A stretch of DNA of 64,000 nucleotides, taken from contig NZ_CP133262.1 of assembly GCF_030915405.1 (NCBI RefSeq), positions 5,089,057 to 5,153,056 of the forward strand, read 5' to 3'. The position numbers were made by a program, and so were the translations under genes. The DNA comes from Neobacillus nitrireducens (GTDB lineage: Bacteria; Bacillota; Bacilli; Bacillales; Cytobacillaceae). Under the pieces are notes generated by a model, which worked only from the letters and a program-made list of their open reading frames with translations, did not search any database and was not told the DNA's origin. Positions 17,790 through 26,011 of this stretch are shown here, one piece after another; positions within the stretch are counted from its first letter, which is position 1; every line of letters begins with the position of its first letter.

Positions 17790-17833
17790 AGTCTTGACTC
17801 CTCTTTTTTAATTTTTTCGAGAAGGAGTTTGGA

Positions 17834-18103
17834 ATAAAAAATGCCATCGAGGAATAATCGATGGCATTATTAATACCCCGCATCATACCTTCCGAAAGAT
17901 AGCTCAACACGCTTAGCTGGTAGGACTAAACATGACAGTTCTGTTCCTATTCGGATACAGCCCCAGCATGCTTTTTATAGAGATAAAAGCACACTTCGGC
18001 AGTTTTTCCTTTCAAACGGAGTCAAAGATGTCTCTTACATCTCGTCCGGTTTACTAATAAAATCTGCGACCTCTACCTCATCGGTTTGATGAGGATTTAA
18101 CAT
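17834..18103 (-). ncRNA. Lysine riboswitch (L-box) with terminator
   Basis: Reading the minus strand, the leader holds the L-box landmarks in order: GATGAGGTAGAGGTCGCA (18068-18085), AAGGAAAAACTGCCGAAGTG, GCTGGGGCTGTATCCGAATA, GAACAGAACTGTCA and a closing segment with GGTATGATGCGGGG. A terminator follows, ATGCCATCGA-ttattcc-TCGATGGCAT with TTTTT (17836-17867). When lysine binds the aptamer, the terminator forms and the permease is not made. The rest of the 520-base gap holds the promoters of this unit and of the divergent yitT-like gene. Confidence 0.93.
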
Positions 18104-18124
18104 ATGAAGTTAATATATTACTAA

Positions 18125-18152
18125 AGTATAAATATTATTTTCAAATTGTCAA
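18125..18152 (-). promoter_or_regulatory. Promoter of the lysine riboswitch-lysP unit
   Basis: On the minus strand TTGACA (18147-18152) and TATACT (18125-18130) with a 16-base spacer, about 20 bases before the riboswitch aptamer. Confidence 0.72.
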
Positions 18153-18309
18153 TAATATATTTTTCCAAAAATGAGATGTTTAACTTATCAGTTTAGAATT
18201 GAAAGATAATTAAGTTTCTTTTTAATTCATTATTTAATTTACTTTAAATGAGAGAATCGGTTATTATTTTTAAATAGAATTAACTACCTGTATTAGGAGG
18301 AATTGTACC

Positions 18310-19122
18310 ATGCAAATTGTTGGAATGTTACTGGGGTCTCTAATTATTGTGGTTGCCTTTAACCTTTTCTTAATACCACATGAAGTGTTAAGCAGCGGGT
18401 TGAGCGGAATTTCAATGATATTAGGGATGATTTCACCGGTTAATACAGGGGTGGCGAATTTCCTGCTGAATTTTCCCTTATTAATTATAGGTTATAAAAT
18501 GTTAGGGAAAAAATTTATCGTGAATTCGATTTTTTCGGTCATTGTTATCTCGATAGGCCTTTACATCGTTCCCCAATACGCAATCGCCGATGATAGGATT
18601 CTTTCTGCTATTTTTGGTGGTGCCTTAACCGGTTTAGGGGTAGGTATTGTTTTTCGTTGTTCTGGATCAACCGGGGGCTTTGATATTATTGGCATGATTG
18701 TAGCAAGAAAAAGAGATTTTCCGATTGGCCTTTTACTTTCGGGTATGAATGCTGTAGTTATATTGATTAGTGGTTTTATGTTTGATTGGGATTCTGCACT
18801 ATATACCTTAGTGTCCATATTTGTGACAGGGAAAGTAGTCGATGCAATCTATACTGATCATGCTAAATTAACGTTAATGATCATTACAGAAAAGGGCGAA
18901 GAGATGAGAAATCATTTACTGAAGAATTTGTATCGTGGCCTAACTGTAATGGATGGTGTGGGTGGGTACTCAAATAACCAGAGGAACGTTTTGATTTCAG
19001 TAATTTCTAGATATGAATTAAATGAAGTTAAAAACTTGATTTCAGAAGTTGATTCAAGTGCCTTCGTGAATATCACAGAAACAATTGAGGTTATGGGGCT
19101 GTTTCATCGACCAAGTCCATAA
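18310..19122 (+). CDS. YitT-family membrane protein with DUF2179 domain
   Basis: A 270-residue protein. Five or six membrane helices (1-175) form the YitT core with FLIPHEVLSSGLSGISMIL and the SGSTGGFDIIG loop, followed by a cytoplasmic DUF2179 domain (about 185-270). The family is widespread in Firmicutes and its transport or sensing function is not settled. AGGAGG lies before the ATG. This is the first of three YitT-type genes in the window. It is monocistronic with its own terminator. Confidence 0.85.
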   Translation: MQIVGMLLGSLIIVVAFNLFLIPHEVLSSGLSGISMILGMISPVNTGVANFLLNFPLLIIGYKMLGKKFIVNSIFSVIVISIGLYIVPQYAIADDRILSAIFGGALTGLGVGIVFRCSGSTGGFDIIGMIVARKRDFPIGLLLSGMNAVVILISGFMFDWDSALYTLVSIFVTGKVVDAIYTDHAKLTLMIITEKGEEMRNHLLKNLYRGLTVMDGVGGYSNNQRNVLISVISRYELNEVKNLISEVDSSAFVNITETIEVMGLFHRPSP

Positions 19123-19163
19123 AAAAAGGCTTGCATCTATCTAAATAGTGCAAGCCTTTTTTG
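19122..19163. terminator. Intrinsic terminator
   Basis: AAAAAAGGCTTGCA and TGCAAGCCTTTTTT form a perfect stem between the convergent yitT-like and hxlR-like genes. Confidence 0.92.
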
Positions 19164-19183
19164 TGGGAGATCGTTATCCAATG

Positions 19184-19543
19184 TCACAGGGATTCCCCGC
19201 GATTTTTTACCCATTTCATTAGGACATGTATAACCTCATCTAGTTCTTTACCAGTTGGAGTCAATTCATATTCCACTTTTTTGGGGGTGGTAGTAATGAT
19301 GTTTTTGACAATTAATCCCTCATTTTCTAAATCACGTAAGCGTTCGGTTAAGAGCCGATCAGATATTCCTGGAATGGATGATATAATTTCATGGTACCGC
19401 TTCGGTCCTTCCATAAGCGTATATATCACAGTACCCATCCAGCGTTTACCGATAAATTCGATTGCCTTATGAAAGTTAGTACATATATGTTTTATTTCCT
19501 CTGCAGAATGAGTCATACAATCTTTATGGTTAGGTTCACTCAT
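19184..19543 (-). CDS. HxlR-family redox-type transcriptional regulator
   Basis: A 119-residue winged-helix protein. FIGKRWMGTVIYTLMEGPKR leads into the recognition helix region SDRLLTERLRDLENEGLI. A cysteine lies at about residue 9 and another in HICTNFHK just before the fold, which is where YodB/CatR-type regulators hold their quinone- and thiol-sensing cysteine. It is divergent from a nitroreductase, the same arrangement as B. subtilis yodB-yodC. It probably represses that gene and itself, and is released by electrophiles such as quinones. Confidence 0.85.
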   Translation of the reverse strand: MSEPNHKDCMTHSAEEIKHICTNFHKAIEFIGKRWMGTVIYTLMEGPKRYHEIISSIPGISDRLLTERLRDLENEGLIVKNIITTTPKKVEYELTPTGKELDEVIHVLMKWVKNRGESL

Positions 19544-19596
19544 ATAAAATCCCTCTTTTTTACTATTCTAACTATATCATACCATATTTTAATTTC

Positions 19597-19650
19597 TTGA
19601 CGATAGGTACTTACTAATAGTAAGATGTTTTAGAACTTATTTTTAGTAAG
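19597..19650 (+). promoter_or_regulatory. Nitroreductase promoter with two HxlR-type operators
   Basis: TTGACG (19597-19602) and TAAGAT (19621-19626) with an 18-base spacer form the promoter. The palindrome CTTACT-aat-AGTAAG (19610-19624) covers the spacer and -10. A second copy, CTTATT-ttt-AGTAAG (19636-19650), follows 26 bases later. Both have the same 15-bp layout as YodB-type boxes, so binding would block RNA polymerase. Confidence 0.72.
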
Positions 19651-19678
19651 TTAAAAAATTCACAGGGGGAAATCTCTC

Positions 19679-20311
19679 ATGGAAACCACATTAATAAAAA
19701 GTTTATCTGAAATAATAAAAGAACGTCATTCAGTCAGAAAATATGATTCAACATACATTATTTCTCAGGAAGAAATTAAAGATATACTAAAAGAAGCTAC
19801 ACAAGCACCATCCTCTAGTAATCTGCAACCTTGGCGTTTTATTGTGATTCAAGATCAGGAGGCAAAAAAGGAACTAAGAGCAATCGCCAACAATCAAGAG
19901 CAAGTAGAAACAGCGTCTGCCGTTATTGCAGTATTAGGCGATAAGGAAATGTATAAAAGTGTAGAAAATGTCTATCGAAGTGCATATGAGGCTGGTTTTA
20001 TGGACGAAGCTAATATGAATCGATTAATAGAAGGTACAAATAAAACATACCCATTTGCTCCAGAAGAGGTCTTGAAAAATATTGCCTCATTTGATGCTGG
20101 TTTAGTATCGATGCAGTTGATGTTAATTGCAAAAGACAAAGGCTATGACACGGTTCCAATGGGTGGCTTTGATAAAGAAAAATTCGTGAAAATGTTCAAT
20201 GTCTCCGATCGTCTTTTCCCAATTGTGTTGATTTCTGTAGGGAAGGCGGCAGCACCTGCTTTCAATACAACACGTTTACCATTGGAGGATGTGTTAATAG
20301 AATATAGATAA
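19679..20311 (+). CDS. Nitroreductase-family FMN oxidoreductase
   Basis: A 210-residue protein with the nitroreductase fold: IIKERHSVRKYD for FMN contact, ATQAPSSSNLQPWRFIVIQD, and GYDTVPMGGFDKEKF near the end. It probably reduces quinones, nitro compounds or other electrophiles with NAD(P)H and FMN. The divergent HxlR regulator and the two operators before it support an inducible detoxification role like YodC or MhqN of B. subtilis. The ATG has GGGGG upstream. Confidence 0.87.
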   Translation: METTLIKSLSEIIKERHSVRKYDSTYIISQEEIKDILKEATQAPSSSNLQPWRFIVIQDQEAKKELRAIANNQEQVETASAVIAVLGDKEMYKSVENVYRSAYEAGFMDEANMNRLIEGTNKTYPFAPEEVLKNIASFDAGLVSMQLMLIAKDKGYDTVPMGGFDKEKFVKMFNVSDRLFPIVLISVGKAAAPAFNTTRLPLEDVLIEYR

Positions 20312-20355
20312 AAAAGCAGGTGCATGAAAATTTTTCATGCGCCTGCTTCATTATT
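20311..20355. terminator. Bidirectional terminator
   Basis: AAAAGCAGGtGCATGAAAA and TTTTTCATGCgCCTGCTT form a long stem between the convergent nitroreductase and YvbH-like genes. Confidence 0.88.
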
Positions 20356-20970
20356 TTAGTTATTAATATATTTCTCAAATACATAGCCAAAATCTTTTAC
20401 AATGTATTGCTTTTTGCTATCTTCTAACCACTGAAAGGCTGCTTGATTAAGCATTTTAAATTGGACAACCAAGTTGCTGTCCGGACTAGTTACACGGCCT
20501 AATGTGGTGGATGCCACATCAAGGCTTTGTTTAGCAAACTGAAGGGAAATTTCATTTTCATGAGAGATTTCTGAGATTTTTATTAAAGCTTTATACAAAT
20601 CCTTAACTTCTTCAATATGTTTCTTATGAACGTCAATGGAGAAGGGTTCTGAGCCGATTTTAAACTTAATTTCTACATCAAGGTCAACTGTTCCTGCGGT
20701 TTCAAGTTTTACGTCAGAGATTCGATTTGTTGCATAACTATAACGGTGCAGCATCCGTTTTTTGCTAGTTGCGCTTGTTCCATCTAAATGGATAAGGGCG
20801 TTGTTTGTAAAACAGTATTCATCAGACTTTGATTTAATTAGAAAATATATTTTTTCGTTATCTTCATGCATGACATAATCATCAGCATCGACCTTATCAT
20901 AATTCTCCGGCTTAATAACTGATCCCACATCACTTAATCCTAAAATATCCGCAGCTACCTTACCAAACAT
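20356..20970 (-). CDS. yvbH: YvbH-like PH-domain protein
   Basis: A 204-residue soluble protein. Residues 1-115 look like a bacterial PH domain with KVDADDYVMHEDNEKIYFLI, the YCFTNNALIHLDG strand and KFKIGSEPFSIDVHK. A helical C-terminal domain follows (about 120-204), as in B. subtilis YvbH, which has the same length. Function in the cell is unknown; the PH part suggests binding to a membrane or protein partner. It is transcribed alone. Confidence 0.75.
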   Translation of the reverse strand: MFGKVAADILGLSDVGSVIKPENYDKVDADDYVMHEDNEKIYFLIKSKSDEYCFTNNALIHLDGTSATSKKRMLHRYSYATNRISDVKLETAGTVDLDVEIKFKIGSEPFSIDVHKKHIEEVKDLYKALIKISEISHENEISLQFAKQSLDVASTTLGRVTSPDSNLVVQFKMLNQAAFQWLEDSKKQYIVKDFGYVFEKYINN

Positions 20971-21112
20971 AGTATCAACCTCACTTTGAAAAAATTCATT
21001 CCAACAGTGTTTACGATTGGAAAATGAGAAAGTTTCACTCGTATCTAAAAAAATTTATGTTTTAAAAAATGGTGTAGGCTTTTTTTCTAAAAATCATAAA
21101 CAAACTACTAAT

Positions 21113-21150
21113 TAAAAGAGGGAAACTACTTGCCGGTTTCCCTCTTTTAA
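21113..21150. terminator. Stand-alone hairpin with no gene before it
   Basis: AAAAGAGGGAAAC-tacttgccg-GTTTCCCTCTTTT, a perfect 13-bp stem, lies between the divergent yvbH and DMT genes. It could terminate either way or be part of a leader for the 21207 gene. Confidence 0.55.
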
Positions 21151-21206
21151 TGGAAAATACACTATATACATATTAAAAAATATTGAAACAGAGGGGATAG
21201 AGAACA

Positions 21207-22196
21207 ATGAGGCCAATCATTTTGGGCATCCTAGCGGCATTCTTTTTTGCATTTACATTTATCCTTAACAGATCCATGGATCAGGCAGGGGGAAGCTGGA
21301 TTTGGAGTGCATCCTTAAGATATTTCTTTATGGTTCCATTTCTTTTCGTGATTGTGTTGGGAAGAAAAAGTCTAAAACCCTTGCTTGCTGAAATGAGAAA
21401 GCCTGGTGCCTGGTTATTATGGAGTACCGTTGGCTTTGGCCTATTTTATGGACCGATCTGTTTTTCGGCTGCCTATGCACCAGGCTGGCTCATCGCGGCT
21501 ACATGGCAGGTAACGATCATCTCAGGATCCTTGCTCGCACCATTTTTTTATGAAAGGGTTATAACTGAAAAGGGAGCCATCCAACAGAAGGGGAAAATTC
21601 CTTTTAAAGGATTAGGCATGTCATTAATCATCTTACTAGGAATTATATTGATGCAAGCGGACCAGGCCAATCGTATTTCGATTGTGTCCATATCCTTAGG
21701 CGTTCTTCCAGTATTAATTGCCTCTTTTGCTTACCCGCTTGGAAATAGAAAAATGATGGATATTTGCGGGGGGCGTCTCGATGTTTTCCAACGTGTATTA
21801 GGGATGACCTTAGCAAGTCTGCCGGTGTGGGTGGTTTTATCTATTTTTGGGCTTTTTACTGTGGGTACACCAAGCAAAGGACAAATAATCCAATCAGGTC
21901 TTGTTGCTGTTACCTCTGGAGTAATTGCCACCATTTTGTTTTTTAAAGCAACGGATCTTGTAAGAGGAAATATGCAAAAGCTTGCTGCAGTGGAGGCAAC
22001 ACAATCTGTGGAAGTCTTATTTGCGGTAATAGGAGAATTGTTACTTCTAAACAGTCTCATGCCATCCGCACTTTCCTGGAGTGGGATGGTATTGGTCATG
22101 GTCGGAATGATCCTGCACAGCTTCTTTTCGCATAAAAGTAACCTTAAAAAGCATCGGAAACAAAGCCATGGAAAAACTTTTCCTAGAAATGTTTAA
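21207..22196 (+). CDS. Multidrug-resistance efflux transporter of the EmrE/DMT superfamily
   Basis: A 329-residue membrane protein with about ten helices: ILGILAAFFFAFTFILNRSM at the start, SWIWSASLRYFFMVPFL, a central SFAYPLGNRKMMD and LAAVEATQSVEVLFAVIGEL near the end. This fits the DMT subgroup annotated as putative multidrug-resistance efflux transporter. Substrate is not evident. The tail after residue 305 is basic and hydrophilic. AGAGGGGAT precedes the ATG and a strong terminator follows the stop. Confidence 0.8.
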   Translation: MRPIILGILAAFFFAFTFILNRSMDQAGGSWIWSASLRYFFMVPFLFVIVLGRKSLKPLLAEMRKPGAWLLWSTVGFGLFYGPICFSAAYAPGWLIAATWQVTIISGSLLAPFFYERVITEKGAIQQKGKIPFKGLGMSLIILLGIILMQADQANRISIVSISLGVLPVLIASFAYPLGNRKMMDICGGRLDVFQRVLGMTLASLPVWVVLSIFGLFTVGTPSKGQIIQSGLVAVTSGVIATILFFKATDLVRGNMQKLAAVEATQSVEVLFAVIGELLLLNSLMPSALSWSGMVLVMVGMILHSFFSHKSNLKKHRKQSHGKTFPRNV

Positions 22197-22235
22197 TCCT
22201 TATCAATTCAGATTGATAAGGATTGTTTTTTTCAT
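22195..22235. terminator. Intrinsic terminator
   Basis: AATCCTTATCAAT-tcag-ATTGATAAGGATT followed by GTTTTTTT, between convergent genes. Confidence 0.92.
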
Positions 22236-22244
22236 TTTGCTCAT

Positions 22245-23105
22245 TTAACCGTTTAAATAAGGACTAAGCTTGTCGATTGTTTCTTGTAGCTTTATTGAAT
22301 TTTTCTTATACATCGCTTTTGATTTCTCACATTCGGTTTCAAGCGAAAAAATTTCTAAATCAGCCTGAACCTTTTTTAGCGTTGCCAAGAGTAATGGACG
22401 TTGAGCGGGTGCTGGCACTTGTATTTTATCATCATAAAGATCTACAGTCATTTCACCGTATGAATCTACTTGGCCGAGAAAGACATTATCAAGCGTGACA
22501 CCTAGTTTTTCTAATTCTGTATAAAGCCAGCCTCTGCCTTTCCCTGCACATCTTAATGACTCATCAATGATATTCCCATCCATGATAACGGTTTGGGGTT
22601 CTTTCTCATTCGGCATTTTCATTTGTAAATCTTTTGGGGTTAGCGGCTGATTTTCTCTTTTTAATAAAGCACTTAAAGTTCCTCGCGGTTCCAAAACGGC
22701 AAATTCCACATCAGCGAACTTGAATATATTCTTCTGTCTAAGAAGAGCAGATAATTCATCAATTGTATATTTTTCTTTTTTCAAGTTTTCTTCTAGTATT
22801 TTCCCGTCCTTAATAACGACGGTACTTTTCCCTTCTGCGAAATCACTAAACTTTTTACTTTTTATGGCTATGTAGTTCACCAGAAAAGTAACAAATCCAA
22901 ATACAACGAGAGCTAAGATTCCATGTGACAAGTTACCTTCAAGTCCAGTGACTACTTCACCCGCAATACTTCCGATGGTAATTCCAGCCACGTATTCAAA
23001 GAAAGAAAGCTCTGAGATTTGCTTCTTTCCTAGTACTTTTGTGGTAATAAATAAGAGTCCCAAAAAAATTAATGAACGACTTATGATAAAAATCCAATCT
23101 GGCAT
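22245..23105 (-). CDS. DUF421 (YetF-type) membrane protein
   Basis: A 286-residue protein. Three N-terminal membrane helices (about 5-80) include LGKKQISELSFFEYVAGITI. A cytoplasmic DUF421 domain follows, with KSTVVIKDGKILEENL, LRQKNIFKFADVEFAVLEP and a PQTVIMDGNIIDES strand. The family includes B. subtilis YetF and the 2Duf protein encoded in spoVA2mob elements, where it alters spore inner-membrane properties. Two DUF1657 genes lie directly upstream on the same strand, so a spore-membrane role is likely. No spoVA genes are nearby. Confidence 0.85.
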   Translation of the reverse strand: MPDWIFIISRSLIFLGLLFITTKVLGKKQISELSFFEYVAGITIGSIAGEVVTGLEGNLSHGILALVVFGFVTFLVNYIAIKSKKFSDFAEGKSTVVIKDGKILEENLKKEKYTIDELSALLRQKNIFKFADVEFAVLEPRGTLSALLKRENQPLTPKDLQMKMPNEKEPQTVIMDGNIIDESLRCAGKGRGWLYTELEKLGVTLDNVFLGQVDSYGEMTVDLYDDKIQVPAPAQRPLLLATLKKVQADLEIFSLETECEKSKAMYKKNSIKLQETIDKLSPYLNG

Positions 23106-23125
23106 TAATTTCTCACCTCAAAAAT

Positions 23126-23332
23126 TTATGAACCCATATATTGGGGTTCATGTCGTTCAAGCTCCAAGACGCGGTATTGAAGATCCTTTTTAATTTCTCC
23201 GACCGCTAACATGGCTTCATTAAAAGTAACTTGTGCATCCTTATCCAGTGAATTAAGGGCGAAGGAAGACAATTGTGCTTCGATTCCTTTCATGGTTGAG
23301 AGGCATTGCTTAACATTTGAAGCGATTGTCAC
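23126..23332 (-). CDS. DUF1657 small protein
   Basis: A 68-residue helical protein (MTIASNVKQCLSTMKGIEAQ at the start), predicted to be a two-helix hairpin, ending in an EPQY motif. It shares layout and ending with its upstream neighbour at 23408-23611. DUF1657 genes go with DUF421 and spoVA genes in spore-resistance operons. It lies 20 bases before the DUF421 gene, so the two are co-transcribed. Confidence 0.82.
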   Translation of the reverse strand: MTIASNVKQCLSTMKGIEAQLSSFALNSLDKDAQVTFNEAMLAVGEIKKDLQYRVLELERHEPQYMGS

Positions 23333-23407
23333 AAATTAAACTTCCTTTCATCAGGGATTCAAAAAAATCAAAAAGGGGTTGGCTTAATCGCCAACCTAAA
23401 CCGGTCA

Positions 23408-23611
23408 TTATTGCTTATATTGTGGTTCTTCACTCATAATTTCTTGAAGACGTGGTTCAAGGCTATCAAGAACAGATTGGGTTTGTTGGGCCGCTTGTTG
23501 ATATAACTGCTTTGCATTTTGGTTATCAGTTGCTAATGCGAACCCTTCAAAACTTGCCTGAGCGCTTTTTAGTCCTGCTAATGCCTGTTTTACCTGTGTT
23601 CCAACTGTCAT
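23408..23611 (-). CDS. DUF1657 small protein (first gene of the operon)
   Basis: A 67-residue paralogue of the next gene, starting MTVGTQVKQALAGLKSAQAS and ending EEPQYKQ, with Gln-rich helices. It is the first gene of the three-gene DUF1657-DUF1657-DUF421 unit. The pair probably arose by duplication. The ribosome site AAGAAGGA lies before the ATG. Confidence 0.82.
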   Translation of the reverse strand: MTVGTQVKQALAGLKSAQASFEGFALATDNQNAKQLYQQAAQQTQSVLDSLEPRLQEIMSEEPQYKQ

Positions 23612-23711
23612 AACTAAATCCTTCTTTCTTGGTACAAAATGAAATTACAAAAATAGTATGTGGAATATCTATTTGGTTATGTATTATGAACAGAACTATT
23701 TTTACGGAATA

Positions 23712-23756
23712 AAAAGAAAGTCTTCCCTTTTTAGGTAACAGGGAAGACTTTCTTTT
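23712..23756 (-). terminator. Terminator of the erythromycin-esterase-like gene
   Basis: AAAAGAAAGTCTTCCCT and AGGGAAGACTTTCTTTT form a perfect 17-bp stem that overlaps the stop codon of the gene ending at 23755. Confidence 0.85.
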
Positions 23757-25008
23757 AGACAAGAATATTTTCAAGAACAAGTGGATGTAGGGCATTTGTT
23801 TTATCAATAAAAATAAATCCATCATACCGATGCCCCATAATAGATGGGACATAATTACCGAAATGTTCGTATTCCGGCCGGTAAACAACACCAATTGCTC
23901 GATGTCCAATCGTAGTAGAAAATTCATGGCGATTCCCGTCAGTAAAGATTATATATTTATTGACCGCCCCTGATTTATGCATGAGTGATTCCCAACTGCC
24001 GGATCCAGCAGGAGGTACCTCCATGATTTGGAAGTTTGCTCCCCATTCAGTGGCGGCAATCACGGTCCCGCTATAAGTACCAAATCCAACAATAAATACA
24101 TTTTCAGCGCCGTTTTCCTCTCTGATGAGTTGGCCGACATTCACCATTCCTTCAGACTTCATGTCTGTTGCCCGGGCATCCCCAACATGGGTATTATGCT
24201 CCCATATGATTACCTTTGTATCCTCTCCATAAAATCTTTGAACGGCATTAAGTGCTTCAACCATGTGTTGGTCACGGACATTCCATGATTTTGAATCACT
24301 AGTGACCATGGTCCGATAATATTCTTCTGCATTTGCAGTAACAATCGCATTTACTTCCATGTTTAAGCTGCTTTCTTGGTCGTCATCAAATTTCCATCTA
24401 TTTTTCCGAATCGATGCAAGTAGTTCAAGTGCTTCTTTGGTACAGTCTTCAGAAAGATATCCTGCAGAAACAGCATAAGATTCATGATTGCGGTGAAATG
24501 GCTCAAAACAAGAAAACGCCTTTATTGCCTCCTTAAGACTTGGAGAATTGGTCTTTTTTAAATAACGAATGATTTCATCCATACTTTCCCAAAGACTATA
24601 TACATCTAATCCATAAAATCCAACCTTTTGAGCGGATTGATTTTGCTGATTATAATTTTTTAACCATTCGACAAGGTCAATGATTTCCTGGTTAGCCCAC
24701 ATCCAGGTGGGCCATCTGTTAAAATCCTCGAGTACCGTTCTGACATCTTGTTTTGAGTGGTAATATCCTTTAATGTATCGATTGATACTTTGACAGGAAG
24801 GCCAATCACCTTCAACTGCGATAAATGAAAAACCTTTTTCTTTAATTAATCTTTTAGATAACTCTGCACGCAGTGAATAGTATTCTGAGGTTCCGTGCGA
24901 TGATTCACCAAGCATCACTATTTTTGAATCACCTATAGCTGCTATTAAGGGGTCAAGATCATCAACGGTTTCAAAGGGCTTAGCATATTTATGAATGGCT
25001 TTAATCAT
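23755..25008 (-). CDS. Erythromycin esterase-family hydrolase
   Basis: A protein of about 417 residues with the Ere-type signatures: VMLGESSHGTSEYY (metal/catalytic His and Glu), FIAVEGDWPSC, YGLDVYSLW, IIWEHNTHVGDAR and a late HRAIGVVYRPEYE. Family members include macrolide esterases and uncharacterised Bacillus homologues (the Bcr135/136 type), so macrolide hydrolysis should not be assumed. ATG 25008 was chosen because AAAGGA lies ten bases upstream and the family motif begins soon after. An ATG 16 codons earlier (25056) has no ribosome site. Confidence 0.82.
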   Translation of the reverse strand: MIKAIHKYAKPFETVDDLDPLIAAIGDSKIVMLGESSHGTSEYYSLRAELSKRLIKEKGFSFIAVEGDWPSCQSINRYIKGYYHSKQDVRTVLEDFNRWPTWMWANQEIIDLVEWLKNYNQQNQSAQKVGFYGLDVYSLWESMDEIIRYLKKTNSPSLKEAIKAFSCFEPFHRNHESYAVSAGYLSEDCTKEALELLASIRKNRWKFDDDQESSLNMEVNAIVTANAEEYYRTMVTSDSKSWNVRDQHMVEALNAVQRFYGEDTKVIIWEHNTHVGDARATDMKSEGMVNVGQLIREENGAENVFIVGFGTYSGTVIAATEWGANFQIMEVPPAGSGSWESLMHKSGAVNKYIIFTDGNRHEFSTTIGHRAIGVVYRPEYEHFGNYVPSIMGHRYDGFIFIDKTNALHPLVLENILV

Positions 25009-25160
25009 AGGTAGAGCATCCTTTCCATACGGACTAAGTTTGAGATAATATCCCATTTATCTGTAATCTAAATATCCAATAATTCACATTTTTGACACAT
25101 GTATTTCGTAAATTCTAAAAATTCCGTGTTATAATTTAATTGTAAATAAGAGAAATAAAG

Positions 25161-25913
25161 TTAACATCTTAGGAGGCTCAACCATACGTGTTCGTTCCGT
25201 TTGTGAACGAGTAGTAAGGATATTCCTCCATAATCATTTGGTAGGTGGAGCGATGATAATGATTGGAAAGAGTGTAACTCTTAACTGATTCCTTTCATGA
25301 TTTATTCTATGTATTCTATAGAAAAATTAAAAAAGGAAAACATTAAACTTATTAGGAGAAGAGAAAGTTTCCAAAAATCAATTCAATGATCAGATGTTAT
25401 GGTTTTGTTGGGATTGAAAAATATTTTTCTACCTATTACTCAATACGTAAAAAAATTGATCATAACCCAAATGATTCTTCTGAAAAAAGGGTCATAAAAA
25501 ATTAATAACATTAAATCAAGTAGTATAAAAAAACTATTTGAGATCAAATTGATAATGGCGCTCACAACCTAATAAGGAAAATGTAAAAGAAAAGATTTAC
25601 AGGATATTATCTTCTCCAAAAATTACATTGCCAAGAAGCTGAAGTTCCAAATGATGGAATAAAAAAGAGTCTCAATCGGTGTCAAACCGAGGTTTTGTTT
25701 CTTAAAGGAATTTGAATTCCAATAACATGCGAATTAATTCCTTCAACGGAACAAACACTCATTGGCAGATGGATTAAAGTTTCCATTTAGATTGATAAGA
25801 CAGCTAAAAGGAAATGTTATTAGAACATCTATCAGCTGATGTCATGGTTGGGTCTCCTAAGGTGTTAATAAAATTAAGGAGTTACTTCATATTATTTGAG
25901 GTAGCTTCTTTTT
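25161..25913 (+). ncRNA. Candidate large structured noncoding RNA (about 710-750 nt), new or unassigned class
   Basis: This 955-base gap between genes has no open frame above about 40 codons. Bases 25161-25185 pair with 25844-25868 over 25 bp without a mismatch; three of the pairs are wobbles, all G-U on the plus strand. Enclosed are many local hairpins, including 25192-25197/25205-25210, 25232-25238/25258-25264, 25516-25524/25533-25541, 25582-25587/25595-25600 inside 25551-25556/25606-25611, 25676-25680/25686-25690, 25705-25712/25736-25743, 25767-25773/25782-25788 and 25814-25818/25824-25828. A TATAAT (25130-25135) lies 26 bases before the helix, though its -35 is poor. A terminator stem (25876-25889/25897-25910) lies 7 bases after it. 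This is the build of a large ornate RNA. I cannot tell whether it belongs to OLE, ROOL, GOLLD or none. Confidence 0.65.
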
Positions 25914-26011
25914 CATTTAATGGAGTAAATAATTAAGAAGCATTTTATTATAAAATGAACAAATAATTCGTTATAATAAAGTTAAGGAATTTTTTTGAAA
26001 GGGGCAAGATA

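Noticed and set aside
23755..25008. Macrolide resistance from the erythromycin-esterase homologue
   Set aside because: Bacillus homologues of this family often do not act on macrolides, and nothing else suggests a resistance locus.
25057..25160. Reading the whole 25-kb gap as tmRNA, RNase P RNA, SRP RNA or 6S RNA
   Set aside because: None of the hallmark sequences of those RNAs could be found; the closing helix and length do not fit them.
25386..25505. A 39-codon frame inside the candidate large RNA
   Set aside because: Its ATG has no ribosome site at a workable distance, composition is not protein-like, and the region is better explained as RNA structure.
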